From assembly GCA_947568835.1 (NCBI GenBank), contig OX387608.1:12500001-12564000 (forward strand): DNA of 64,000 nt, in the 5' to 3' direction. A program made the translations under genes and the position numbers. Below, piece by piece: positions 1 through 11,700 of this stretch. The DNA is from Protonemura montana (taxonomy: Eukaryota > Arthropoda > Insecta > Plecoptera > Nemouridae). Below the pieces are notes generated by a model. It was not told the origin of the DNA. It did no database searches and was given only the letters and a program-made list of their open reading frames with translations. The first letter of the stretch is position 1. Each line of letters starts with the position of its first letter.

Positions 1-563
1 CGCTAAATCGATGTCGGCCGGTACGGTAACATGACAGAACTCGGAATGCGCGCTAGACTTGCTCTACCGACTGTACCTACTCCAAGCTACAGCTGCTTGG
101 CTTTGGAAAGGGCCTCGCCACTATATAGATATACAGTGGCTGGCTGAGAAATGTTATATAGGTTTAGTGGGAACGAGGCTAGTCGATGTGCAGGTACGAA
201 AAGGACCTGTATGTAAAATGTCGGTTGGCTGAAGAGATTCTCGAATTTTGATTTGTTACCAAACGTTGTTGCAAATGCAAGCGCAAAGGTTATGGGACAA
301 CGAGCCGAAATTCGAGAAGTATTCGGTGTAAATGTATGGGATAGAAATGTGCGCGATGGGAACCCAAAAAAAAGAGTCGTATTTTGGATTCCAGCGAGAT
401 AAATGAGGCTAAGAATTTCTTAAAAACGACTGCGGCTGAGATGCAATGACACAAATTACGGCTGCAGAAATTTATTTTTCCTTTTAGTCAGACCAGACCA
501 GTCTGAAAATGATTCGTATATTACGAAAGATCGTAGTAAATCTAGCTGCAGCGTAACTCAAAA

Positions 564-959
564 GTGTTGCAAATTATTTTATTTATAAATCGTGTCCGCC
601 AAGGCCAACATAATGTTTATGAGGCAATATTGACAAATCAATTTTCTCTCTTGTTGGCACAACTGAATCGGAACGATAAAGGAACAATGCCAGAACAAGT
701 AATTCATGTTATCACAGCTCAGAATCGAGTCAACATGCTGCTCAACAAGATGTCTGCCATGCACACTAAACAGGCCTTCACCGTGTTAACCTCATGGTGG
801 ACTGTAAAAGAGTATACCTATGATCCCGCGCGCACGGCTACACCACGTTTCACCTCACAACTGACGTCAAACGTATCTAGACAATATTTTAAACAAACTC
901 TAAACTTACACCGGATCACTATATTTGACGCGTTGACGGGAGCGACTACGTTGACGTGA
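564..959 (+). CDS. possible coding segment, unknown product
   Basis: An open frame of 131 codons ends in TGA at 957-959. It opens with GTG, so if real it is more likely a terminal exon than a complete gene; the first ATG is at 690. The central part reads like protein: mixed codons, many Gln, Asn and Leu, helical character, and a Trp-Trp pair near the middle. I recognise no domain, and no convincing acceptor is visible at its left edge. It could be a chance frame. Confidence 0.2.
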   Translation: MLQIILFINRVRQGQHNVYEAILTNQFSLLLAQLNRNDKGTMPEQVIHVITAQNRVNMLLNKMSAMHTKQAFTVLTSWWTVKEYTYDPARTATPRFTSQLTSNVSRQYFKQTLNLHRITIFDALTGATTLT

Positions 960-3870
960 CCGTCCCGGCTGAGGCCGTTGTTTGATTGAGTTCCTAACCG
1001 CTAGGGTCGGTCGTCTAGCGGGCAGTGTTGCAGCGGTGGGGCGACAGAATGGCAACGTTGCGTTCTCGTGTGAGCTGTGGGCGATATTGGGTTATCGTGA
1101 TCGGTTATATACTGGGAAGATATGAAATTATTGTGATTATATTTTGTTTTGTAAATAATGTATTTTTGACACCGAATGTATCCCAGCCCTGAGTCAGCCC
1201 AACAAGCAACCCAAAATTCGTAAAAAAAAAATGTATATATACTTCGTATGTACTAAAAACTGCTGATGAATGGTGAAATGTTTTTTTTTTCTTTTCGACA
1301 ATTTACGAATTGCATTCATATTTGTGACAATATAATAACAATGATATAAATAATATTTGATAGCAAAAGCGACAATCATAATTGCTGAATATTTTGAGGT
1401 AGTACCATTTTTATCTTGTCGTATTGGGTCCTTTTGAAGTGGTAACAAAGTATGCAAACTCTACCAGAATTTAAACTGTATATATATATATATTTTTTTT
1501 TTTTTGAGGGGGGGGGGGAAGATACATTTATTTGTAGATGAGCGTAAATAGCATTACATTACGATTACGGATTACATTACGAGACCGTACGCACCCATAT
1601 TCGTCAGGAACAGAACGCACCAAAATCTCCTACCAACTCAACGCCTCCGTAGTAGCAACCGCTACTTAAAATGGTTCCGGCAATGCGTCTCATCAAATCA
1701 ATATCTGTGATCAATCCCGGAGCAATGACAGGAGGGCCCGCGGATGATGGATACACGCGCGCTAAACAATTGCAATTATTACATCAAATAATCTTTCGTT
1801 CGCTATCTACTCGTCAAGTTGTGGCTAAAAGCCCAAGACCGTTGACCGATGTCATTCCGGCTTAGATACGACGGCCGCCATTTACTGTATTCATTATTGT
1901 GGTCCTCGCGCGAGGCTACAATACGGCTGGCTCCCTACGCTCCGTGCGGCTGTGACTGAAAACTGAACAATCGAGACTCATTTATATTTAATAATGGCGG
2001 TGATATTTGCTGTCAATGAAATTACAGCTCATACATTCAGTTTCACTGGTTGTTTTTGTAATCGTTATGTGTAGCACTTGGAATATGTTGTGTGTGCATT
2101 TACTATAGACGTAGACATGCACATACTGTACAGTACGTTGAATGAATCCGACTGCGAACAGAGTTGCGGTAAATCTATTTTGTTTAAGTAAAAAAAAGGG
2201 TCTCAAGAACAAAACCATTCTCTATGAGAGTAACTGTGCGAAAATGTAGTTAACAGATTATCAAAATCCAAAATAAACACAGGTCTCTTGAAAACAAGGT
2301 GAACACAAGACTATTAACTGATCCATGAATCTACAGTTTACTCCACAAAAAATGCATTGCTTAGGAGGAGGTGAAAAATAAATTAAACTTTATCCTAACA
2401 ACTTTGTCACTTTGTTATGACAAAAGTTTCCAAAACAAAAAATGTTCCAACCAGCAATCCTTGCATAGAGCTCAAAAGCTGCGCGCGTCGATGCCGCGGC
2501 AGGTTGTTTTCGACACTTGCATCGCTAGTCTCGTGCCGGGTTACGCAAAAGTCGACCCTACCGAGTTGCCGTAACTTTGCTAAAAAGCTTGTTCTGAGTT
2601 TGACCCGATTCCCGTTCTAGGAAGAGACTACGATAGAATGTTCCCTTATTTAGGGGGCGCACAACCCTACGAAACACCCTCACAACCCTAAGAAAGTTGT
2701 GACGGAGCCCTGGGGAGGCCTGAAGGGTAATAATTATCAGCGGAATTAGTGAAGTATGGTTACCCAGATCATTACGGAACCCCTTAACCACTTGAGACGA
2801 GCCTTTAGAAGCACCATATTCTTAGTTTTCAGATATCAATTGGAAACATTCCCTACAACATGGACTCTGAATAATTTACCTTCGGGCGATAGGTATTTGG
2901 TTGAAGTTTCTGAGCAAATTTTTGACGGTAGTAGGCCGGGAGGGGGGGGGGGCTGTATGAATAAGGGTAGGCTGCGATTATCTCCCCCCCCCCTTCTCTG
3001 CTGAGTCCCTATTGTCAAAATTCCGTAGAAAGAGAGGACCTTTGTTGGGAAACGTTGGATGTTAATTTCCAGGTTTTTGGCGAGAGCAGGTACTCGCAGA
3101 TTGACGTACCTGTCGTACACGTCAGTATGGAAGTATAGGTACATTTTTTTTTCGTGTAGGTAAATAGTTACTTAAGGAACCTATGGTAGCTTGTCAATCA
3201 TACTCCAGCACGGCTGTAAAAAGTACGATTCGGTAATGGTTTTGTTAGCAGCTACACCAAGAAAATCGATAGGACATTTAAGCAATTTTTTGTCAATCGC
3301 TGCCGTAGTTGTTTGCTGATATAGATCTCCTTTGTGTATGGATGCATCCAGTAAGCGTTCTTACAAAAAAAAATAAGTGAGGATTCATCCAGAAATTGTC
3401 GACAGGTCTAAAACGCTAATATGTAGGAATCAGCCTGAAGTGAAGGTGCATTTAGCACTCAACGGTAGGAATCTCATCGTAACGGCCATGCCGTTGACCC
3501 CAAGTTACTACCGCTCGGCAAGACCAGGCTGCTGCGTATTATAGACGTTATATATACAAAACATTACGACCACGTAAAAGGAGCTAAGTTATGTATGAGC
3601 ACTGTTTTAGAATTGGTTTAGCTGGTAACTTTACGAAAACAAAATGGCAACCAAAGGCGGCCCAAAATGGCCTGTGTTAGCCAATCCCTCTAACATTGTA
3701 CTGGCTGTATATAACGGGACGAGCTGTGCGGAGCATGTGCACAAACTAGTATTTTTAATACGTTTAAAATACCCATTTTGACAGTGGGAAACATTCTTTC
3801 AGGTCATAGACAATCAAAGAAGGGATGCTAGTAGAAGGTCAGAGTTATGGTAACGACGACAGGCTCTGCG
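960..3870. other. unassigned stretch left of TEFM
   Basis: No gene is recognisable. It holds a (TA)n/T-run/G-run patch near 1480-1520, short GC-richer blocks (about 1860-1940 and 2480-2780) with small unconvincing frames on both strands, and a G-run/C-run pair at 2942-2993. Confidence 0.5.
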
Positions 3871-3901
3871 CTAGTCAACTGAAATAAGAATTGTCGCTCA
3901 C

Positions 3902-4617
3902 CCGTGTAGAAACAGTTGACGGTGCTCGGAGGTTCAGTATAGAATATGCGTCTGACAAAATGGCGGTTGGTGAACTGCAGTGCCATGGATGAGAGAAAAC
4001 CGAACTAACCAACATCATTGTGATTTCCAAATTTGGGTCATCTTTCATGGTAGAGCGTGCCTCTGGGTCAACCATAGAAATAAGGATAATGCATTGGTGC
4101 ATTTTTGTAATTAATCAGCAATCTCGGACACATATATTGAGCTATTTGCAAAGTTTGTGACGACGATAAAATGGAATTAAATCAATGATGTATTTCTTAA
4201 CTATATCGTGATAACCTACACAAAAAAAACGTCCCTTTTTATTCCGCCATACTTTAAAATCTACCAAATCTACTCGCTTATTCGATCGTCTCCACAGATC
4301 TTATAAGCATGAATTGGACTTGAACAGAAATATGCTCAGTGCTAGTGCACCTACGTTTGACAATCAAAAATTGCATTGTTCAATTATTGTGTTGACGACT
4401 GTACTGCTCGCAGTAAATTTGCTTCGGCCGTTACACAGATGTGGTGTAACGCAATGGTACAAGATCTACCATTACCAGTGCGCATTTTCAACTCTGTTTT
4501 TTTTACGTGCGACTTGTTTTGAAAGCACGTGGATTCCATCTTACCCATATGCATTGTGTCGTGCCCGAATTCTTTCACGTTTAGTTTGTTTGAGGACGAC
4601 GGCAAACTGGCTTGCAA
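3902..4617 (-). CDS. possible divergent gene, first two exons
   Basis: On the minus strand an ATG at 4617 opens 24 codons and a donor (ATGG|GTAAG) ends the exon at 4545 in phase 1. A candidate acceptor (CCCAG) starts a second exon at 4062 that continues open in the matching phase to a donor (CACGG|GTGAG) after 3902. The joined peptide, about 78 residues, matches no family I know. If real, it would lie head to head with TEFM, with about 230 bases between the two start codons, suggesting a shared promoter. Phase agreement by chance is one in three, so support is thin. A 174-codon plus-strand frame at 4314-4838 overlaps this region; it also has no recognisable domain. Confidence 0.2.
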
Positions 4618-4844
4618 TGGCCAGTGGCTACTGGGCCTTCTTTATAAACCTTCGCCGTACGCCGGTAGGCGGCAGAAATCTCGTCTGTCAGCTGTTTTAT
4701 GTTGTCATGTTGATCAGTGGTACGCGGCCGACTTTCGGGTTGCATAGTTTCGCTAGTTGTGGGCTGGCAATGATCTTGAAAACTACCGAATTTACAATCA
4801 GTTATGGTCAATTGCTGACAAAAGAAGTTGTATCTTAACTGATC

Positions 4845-7800
4845 ATGAAACATTTAAGCGCCGCGAGAGGCTTGATGATTGGTATCTACGGCCTGCGTTC
4901 AACAAGAATGTGTGATGTACGATTTCTTAACACAACTAGGTTAGGGTTTCCTCTGAATTTCATGAAACATGGCATGTGGGTAAAGTTGTTTTGTTTTACT
5001 TGAAGGGGTGTTGGGGAGCATTTAGGGTGGCTAGAGAAGCTTCGAATACTTCTTCGATTAAGGAAAATAATCTCCAATATTCACCGAACGAACAAACTAG
5101 AATTCTTAGTATTCTCAATGATTCCTCTAGCTCAGCGCTTTCATGGTAAGCATTTTGTTCACTTTCTGCAAAATAAATGTACGTAAGAAAATCTCTCAAC
5201 TAAAAGAGAAAGAAATTATTTTTTTGGGCCTTCCTAACAGTCTCCTTTCATTTCAGTTATGATCTGTCCAAACAACGAGCCTTAAATCTGGAAAGTGTGC
5301 GACGTGAGAAGGGTGCATTTGGTTCTCTAGCTGATGTCCTGACAGTACCAGGGATTGGATCTCGGTGTCTTGAAAGACTGTGTGATAGCATTCTTCACGA
5401 TAATGCAGAAACTGTTGGTCTAAAACAAAGTAAAAAAATCATCAAGAGCACCAGTCGAACACCTCTTTTAACTCCAGCCATGAATAGAAATGAATTAGAT
5501 GTATGCTGTTAAGTTTCAACTCTATATTGTATTCATTGATGAGTTGTCTTGTTGGTACATTTTGCTATTTTTTTAAATTAATTTGTTAATGTATTTCAGA
5601 ATTTAAACATGGTAATAGGAATTCACCTTGGAATAAATACGGTATCGTGGGCAGGCATTAGCCGAGATGGAACTCTGGAACATTGGGACTCCCTTCCTGT
5701 TCATGGAGAAATTCGTAAAATTCACCCAACTGTTATTCTTAATACGGTAAGTTGAATGGTAAAACGGCAACTGTTTTGAGAATCAATAAAAGTTGAGTAA
5801 TTTGCTATTCTGAGGCTAGATATTGCCTTAGAAAAACCTATTATTTTTCAATGATTTAATCAAAATCATGCTGATGACTTAAATGATGAAGATTAAAACA
5901 AAGAAAAAATATTAACAGCAACAAATGTAAACTTTTTTGATGTGACAGAACAGTGCCTTCTTGATTTTTGTATAACTATCAAACAATAAAAATCTGTCAG
6001 TTAAATCTAGTTTAGCTCCTGTTAAATAAATCAGGATAAACTGTTTATTTGGCTACTGACAAGTAAACAGTTAGTACTTTGCCATTCCAAGTACAGAGTA
6101 GTTGTATGGACCATATTATAATATAAATGTATAGATAAATAAGATGATAAAGAATAAAGCAATAATGGTTTTATTACTACACCTACCGGGCCAAGTTTTT
6201 TACTATAACCGTAGGTTTTGGAATGCCTAAATCAGTGCTCGTTGTAGTATACAGTATCCATTTAGTTTTGATGAGATAAAAGTACAAAATAACACAAAAT
6301 AAACTTAATTACAACCTTATGTTAGTTGCTTTGGAAGAGACATCTAGTCTTTGTTTAATTTCTTTTACATGTCATTTTGTTTCATAAACCACCATTTCAA
6401 AGCCACCCAGACAATTTTTTTGCCTACTGCAACCATTTCATACAGAGGGCTTTGAAATTGATGATTTGAATAAAACACAGAATATTGGAACTTGAATAAT
6501 ATTCTGCCCTGCGGTAACGGCTATTGATCCCGCCATTCAGTCGTTATATCTGCTCGTTTTTAAATTAAGCTTAAAAGCTGTGACTTCTAAAGAAGCAGTA
6601 GCATATTTTCAGTTCCTAGGTGTTTGATGATACAGAGTTCCAAATTAAAAAAAACAACCTTGAAATATTCTTTTATTTTCTATGTATAGTCCTGGTAGGA
6701 TAAGAAGGTAATCTTTAAAAGCTCTGTCAGGCGATCTAAGCATCTCCATTGCTACCAAAATTTGTTCTACCATTGAATATCATATGCTTGAAAGGTTTTT
6801 TGTTTTCAAAGTTAGCAACGAAAATGACCTTCTTAGAAAAACCAGTGTAGGTTTAAATTCAATAATTTATATTTTCTAGATTTAACTTTTCTTTGTTTAA
6901 TTATTTTTCAGGCGATAGAAATATGTCGTGCTCTACCGAAGAGTGACGTTTACATTCTGGAAGATGCCTTGGCGAGTAACAAAACGACGCAGCAGCAAGT
7001 CAGTGCGTTGACGCTGCAACTTCAGAGATCACAGCTCACTGTGATGCTGATGGCTCTTCTCAATACGAGCTTGGAAAGCAGTAATCAGGGTGCGTAAAAT
7101 TTAGGTAGTCAAAACCATTTGATAGTTGTTTGGTCAGGATGGAAAATAAATTCAACAAAATCTATATCTGTGTCTTAGAATTTTTTACTTAACAGAGGGC
7201 TGCCAACGCCGTTTATTACGCTCGTAAACGTTTAGGGGTGATTGTAACCAGCGCAGTAATTTGCTTTTAAATAATAGCTTGGCAACAAAATTCCTAGAGC
7301 AAAAGGAACATGGAACATGACAGTTAGATCATTTGTAGTGTTTTTTAAAATTACAGTTGGCCCGATATCACCTCAAAACGACCAGTGGCGCCTTTACCGG
7401 AAAACTATATTCTCTCGCTAAACGGAGTGTAAACAGTTGACTCCGTTTTAATACCAATACACACTTTCCAAGTGATGTGCCACCAGTCTTTTTGGTAATT
7501 TAAAAAACCCTACAAACTATCTCTATTGATAACTGCTATTTTCTTTTTGCTGTAAGACTTTTTTCATGCCAAGATGGTTTGTTTTTTGAGCTATAACAAT
7601 CTTGGGAATCCTTTTGGATATATGAAATCCCACTACAGAAATCACTACTGTAATATCATTGAGTAGCAACACAGTAAGTCCTTGAACAGGCTTCCTCTCT
7701 CGCACTGAACTGTAAACAAATAAATTTGATTCTAGACTGGCCGACGAACAACAACCGGGTCTTCTTCCTTCGATCACGAGTAGCTGCAAAGCTGTTTCAC

Positions 7801-8049
7801 ACGCTCGTGGGTTCAGAGAGAGTTTCTGCGCAGGCGACCGTCGACGATATAATCTCGTCGCAACAAACCGAAATCGAGGACCGTCACTACACTCCAATTT
7901 CTGTCGACTGGGAGACACAAGCAAGATTCAAATCCAAAGAAGCGACAGTTCGGGAAAACATGTGTCAGTCGTTGCTGCTCACGATGGCTTTTTATGACCT
8001 AGTCGTCCACTGCAGGGCACAGAGTTTGGCGGTTGTTAATTTTAGATGA
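4845..8049 (+). CDS. TEFM: mitochondrial transcription elongation factor TEFM
   Basis: TEFM binds mitochondrial RNA polymerase in the matrix and makes elongation processive. Six exons join in phase: 4845-4975, 5026-5145, 5257-5500, 5600-5746, 6912-7089 and 7736-8049 (377 residues; human TEFM has 360). Residues 1-43 are Arg-rich and nearly free of acidic residues, as in a mitochondrial presequence. Residues about 62-140 resemble the TEFM helix-hairpin-helix region, beginning YSPNEQTRILSILN and including VPGIGSRCLERLC. Residues about 166-375 form the RuvC-like pseudonuclease: the first strand reads VIGIHLG, with His174 where active RuvC enzymes have Asp, and the C-terminal helix contains LLLTMAFYDLVV. 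Donors and acceptors are canonical. The start exon and the 50-base first intron are the least certain parts; exons 2-6 are firm. Introns 4 and 5 contain repeat fragments. Confidence 0.88.
5890..6000 (+). repeat. fragment of TIR element M1 in TEFM intron 4
   Basis: The stretch around 5945-5975 (GACAGAACAGTGCCTTCTTG) matches the interior of the M1 copies near 24.95 kb and 8.43 kb. It is a diverged remnant with no clear ends. Confidence 0.45.
6715..6860 (-). repeat. single 114-bp satellite unit with element flank in TEFM intron 4
   Basis: Bases 6718-6790 match one unit of the 114-bp satellite that forms arrays at 53.3, 59.3 and 63.3 kb (shared AGCTCTGTCAGGCGATCT). The next 60 bases match the flank that follows the 59.2-60.1 kb array at 60125-60190 (TTTTCAAAG, then GCAACGAAAA). 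The satellite therefore occurs here as one unit inside a dispersed element. Confidence 0.7.
7190..7480 (+). repeat. M1 and M3 repeat fragments in TEFM intron 5
   Basis: Bases about 7205-7280 match the left end of M1 at 8085-8165 (AACGCCGTTTA, then GTGATTGTAACCAGCGCAGT). Bases about 7330-7430 match M3, also seen at 35.3, 39.9 and 54.6 kb (ACAGTTGGCCC, then AAAACGACCAGTGGCGCC). The insert lies wholly within the intron. Confidence 0.65.
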
Positions 8050-8070
8050 AAGTGAGTTTGTAATGCTTTA

Positions 8071-8704
8071 GGGCCGAATTCACCAATGTCGTTTAAAATT
8101 CTCTTAAACGCGGTTAAGGCGTGATTTTAACCGGTGCAGTTATCTGCTTTCAAACAATGATATTGTAATAAACGCAAACCAAAAAATTGAGACAATACAT
8201 GAAGAACAACAAAATATTAGTTTTTGAAAATGTGTTCGCTTCATAATGGAATGTTTGGTTACTTGAAAATACAGACAAAATACTAACGGGACTTCTTCCT
8301 TTGACCTCAAAATGGCAGCTTAGAAATTAAACCCCCTTCCTTCCAATTTCAAATATTAACGTTGATTAGAGCAGAGAGAAGATAGTGACGGCTACTAAAT
8401 AACATTTCTTTTCTGTGATAGGACAAAGCCTTCCTGAATCATCACCAAATTTAAATTTAAATTTAAATTTACATCTATTTTGTGTATTGTTCTTAACATG
8501 CTCAACTTCCTCCACACAGCAATACCGTAAAGCACATCTCAACATCATACCACTACTCTGAAAATAACCATCTTAAAACAAAACTATCTTCCCTTTCAAA
8601 CCTTTCAAAATATCAGGGGTAAATGAGGAAAATAAATTTTTGCCTAAAAACCTCCGTTAAACGCTGATTAAGCAAGATTTAAACGGCGTTGGTGAAATCG
8701 GCAC
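8071..8704. mobile_element. non-autonomous TIR element M1 (MITE-like)
   Basis: The left end GGGCCGAATTCACCAA and the reverse complement of the right end, GTGCCGATTTCACCAA, pair as imperfect terminal inverted repeats extending roughly 45 bases inward. The element is about 634 bp with no coding capacity, and holds a short (AAATTT)n run at 8446-8472. Related copies lie at 7.2 kb, 24.7-25.06 kb and 5.9 kb. I could not identify a clear target-site duplication, so the superfamily is open. Confidence 0.75.
8167..8172 (+). terminator. poly(A) signal for TEFM, inside M1
   Basis: AATAAA, 118 bases after the TEFM stop, with a TG-containing stretch about 60 bases further on. It is the first canonical hexamer after the stop and lies within the inserted M1 element. 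Confidence 0.55.
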
Positions 8705-11700
8705 GAAGATATAAGACAATAAATGTGACATATTCCGATTAGTTGTAGTTTTATTTTTTTCATGTCCGTGACAGCTTAATGGAGCTTTAGATAGAAAATG
8801 TTTTGCAGGATGCAGCACCCTGATTTGAGAAAGACTTACTAAAAGTGCCGTGCCTGGTTTGAAATGGAATGTGTGACTTTTGGAAGTGAGATGTAAGGGG
8901 AACGACACCTAGTGATTTCAACCAATCTTTTCAGTATTTCCAGTATTTGAAGTTAGAGGTACTTGACATACTTGATTTCTAAAATTCTAATTGCAATGGT
9001 ATGGCAAAAAGTCTGAAAATATTGGCCTATTTCTTGACATTTTCATTCTCACTTTGAGCCTTTTTCTCCCTAAAATTCACGTTGGTGATAGGCGTATAAG
9101 AAATAATCGACCCCGAATACGAAAAATTACCAATTGTTGGCTTAGGGCTGTATAAAGTATGAGTCAAATAAACAAAAAAGTAAAAAAATACAGTGATCCT
9201 TAATACAATTTAACTGTATTTTGGCAAATCAGAAAAGCTGTCTGCCAAATTTTTATTTGACTGGCTTAGCTGTACCACGACTTGTCACAAATGATGAGAA
9301 AAGGTGGAATCTCTCTTAACCTAACAGGGTTCATTCGGATGTGAAATCGAGGAAGTGGAAAGAAAAGGTCAAAATTATTACACCTAGTACGACACCATCT
9401 TCCTGTACAAGTCTTCAATATTTTTTTATTGATTTTTTTTTTTAGTTTTGTTCAATCATTTTGGGGTAAAACAAACAACTATTTTCTTTTTAAATAGAAG
9501 AGAAAAATGGATGTAAATATAATGATTCATTTTTTTACATTTCATGTTGTACGTAGTTTAGAGAATTAGTTGTACTCGGTAGTTGTACGACTGGGGAGAG
9601 GCAAAAGTTATCGATTTGTTTGCTTTAATCGTTTGAATCCGGACTTAACATGATATCGGTTTTATCAATCTGTAAACTTAGAAATTGAAACAACAAAGGC
9701 TTAACCCCAATTGCCGCTTTTCTCATTGTCGCTTTAGGAACCAATTTATTAGTTCATTCGCAGGACCATTATCATCACCGCTGCTTATTCAAACGAGGAA
9801 GTTCAAACGTGAAAATCCCCGCCGTTCTAACCTTTTAGTGGCCGTAGTAACATAACACCAGCCATCTCAAAGACTCGTCTATTCACACAAATTATTGCCA
9901 TACAAAAATTATTCATATTTAATATCATATACTGTATAATATATTTATATGTATGTGTTGTTGGTGGTGGGAGGAGGGGGTGGGGCTTTAAAGAATAACC
10001 TTGATTGCTTACAATTAAAACAGTTGATTGCAAGTTCTGATGTTTTCCAAAACTTTGGGGCAGAGGAGCAGAAACTGATCAATAAAAAAAAATTAATGGA
10101 GGTGGTCAAAACGATCCACATACAATGAATCCATTGCTGATTCGATAAGAACCGAAAAATTGTTGTGCCTGTGGCATTCAGATGCTACAGAATACTGAAA
10201 TTGAGCGAGTGTGCGACGATATTACGAGGTATTTTCTTCTGCTTTGAAGACAGAACAACAACGACAACAAGAAGGTATTATTATTGCAATAGCGCACGGA
10301 GCTAGACAGAGACAATTCACGGGAGATTGTTGCGTCAATAGACGAGATTCGATTGCGTTATTCAGAGCTCGCGTCATTTTTGAAGCAACAAACTCCCAAA
10401 TTTTTTTTTATAATTTTACTGTTTTAAAACGGTCCAAGTTTTGCTTTGAAGTGGATGAAAAAACACGTAGAAAAACTTAACACTGATATCCCTGTATTGT
10501 ATTTATTTATATATTGTGTGATTTATATCGGAAAACACAAACGAGTACTTAATTATTGTTGCGAGACGATTGCGAATTCATATCGATCGAGGAGCGTCTA
10601 CGTTCGAAATCCCTGGTTGTCTCACGTTGCATTTTTTATACGATACTGTCTCAACGATTCTGTTAAAATATTATTTTATCATGAGGAACTTTCAACAGAG
10701 CTGTATTTATAATGAATAACAGTATTTATAACATTACAATCTTCGTTTCTTAGGAACATATCAACGCAAGGGTTTAAAACACTGGCGCCGTTCGCCACCG
10801 ATTCCGTTAGAGTTTTACCGAACTCGGCGGCTTTGAGCGTAAATGCACAGTGTTGAAAATCATAAAAGTGCCGTGAATGAACAAAGTTCCAAAACATGAG
10901 ATTCCGTTTTTCCCGGACGAAACGTAAAAAACCACTAGCTGGTGAGGAGAGTATTTATTTTTTGTTGTTATCGACGCATCTATTTAGTGATTGAGAAATA
11001 GATACGAGTCGATCAAATTTTGGAATTAATAACCATAACACACGTAGAGTTAAAATTGGCGAGCCTTTTACGGTGTGCATTGAATTTTAATGCTATCTTC
11101 TGTCAGCAGTTCCCAAAAACTTTATTAAATAACAATATCTTGTCTCTTTAGTATTCTTTGTTAAAATTACGATTATTTATTTTATAATTCTCTACCTTTC
11201 GACCACGTTATTATTTTTTTTTCTTCAATTAAACATCATGCATACACGTTTCGCTAAATATTCTGGAGATAAAGAGAGCTATGTCACTCGATTTTCGGCC
11301 TCGCGATATTTTGCAGAGGAGTTTGACAAACGTTTCCTTTGAGCCTGCAAGTTTTCACACAGACGGCTAAAAATTAACGTTCCGCTCTCTTAAGTATCGC
11401 TATTCCTCTGCGACTTAACGTAGCCTTTAGCAAATTATTTAACGGATTGTTAACGATCAGACCGTCTGTTGTAAAAACCAGCGTTTGTAGTATTTTAAAA
11501 TGGGACTACACTGAAAAATGTCTTTTCAAACAATTCACGCACACACCGCATCACTGGTTCAACTATGTTCCCGTTTGGCAGCCGCGGGAATATTCTATCA
11601 CAGAACGCTATCAGTCCTTTGCCATTTGGGAACTGCCGACATTTTTAATGCACGTAAAAAAAGACACCTCCCGCAATAATCGTATCGCTCGGTATTATTA

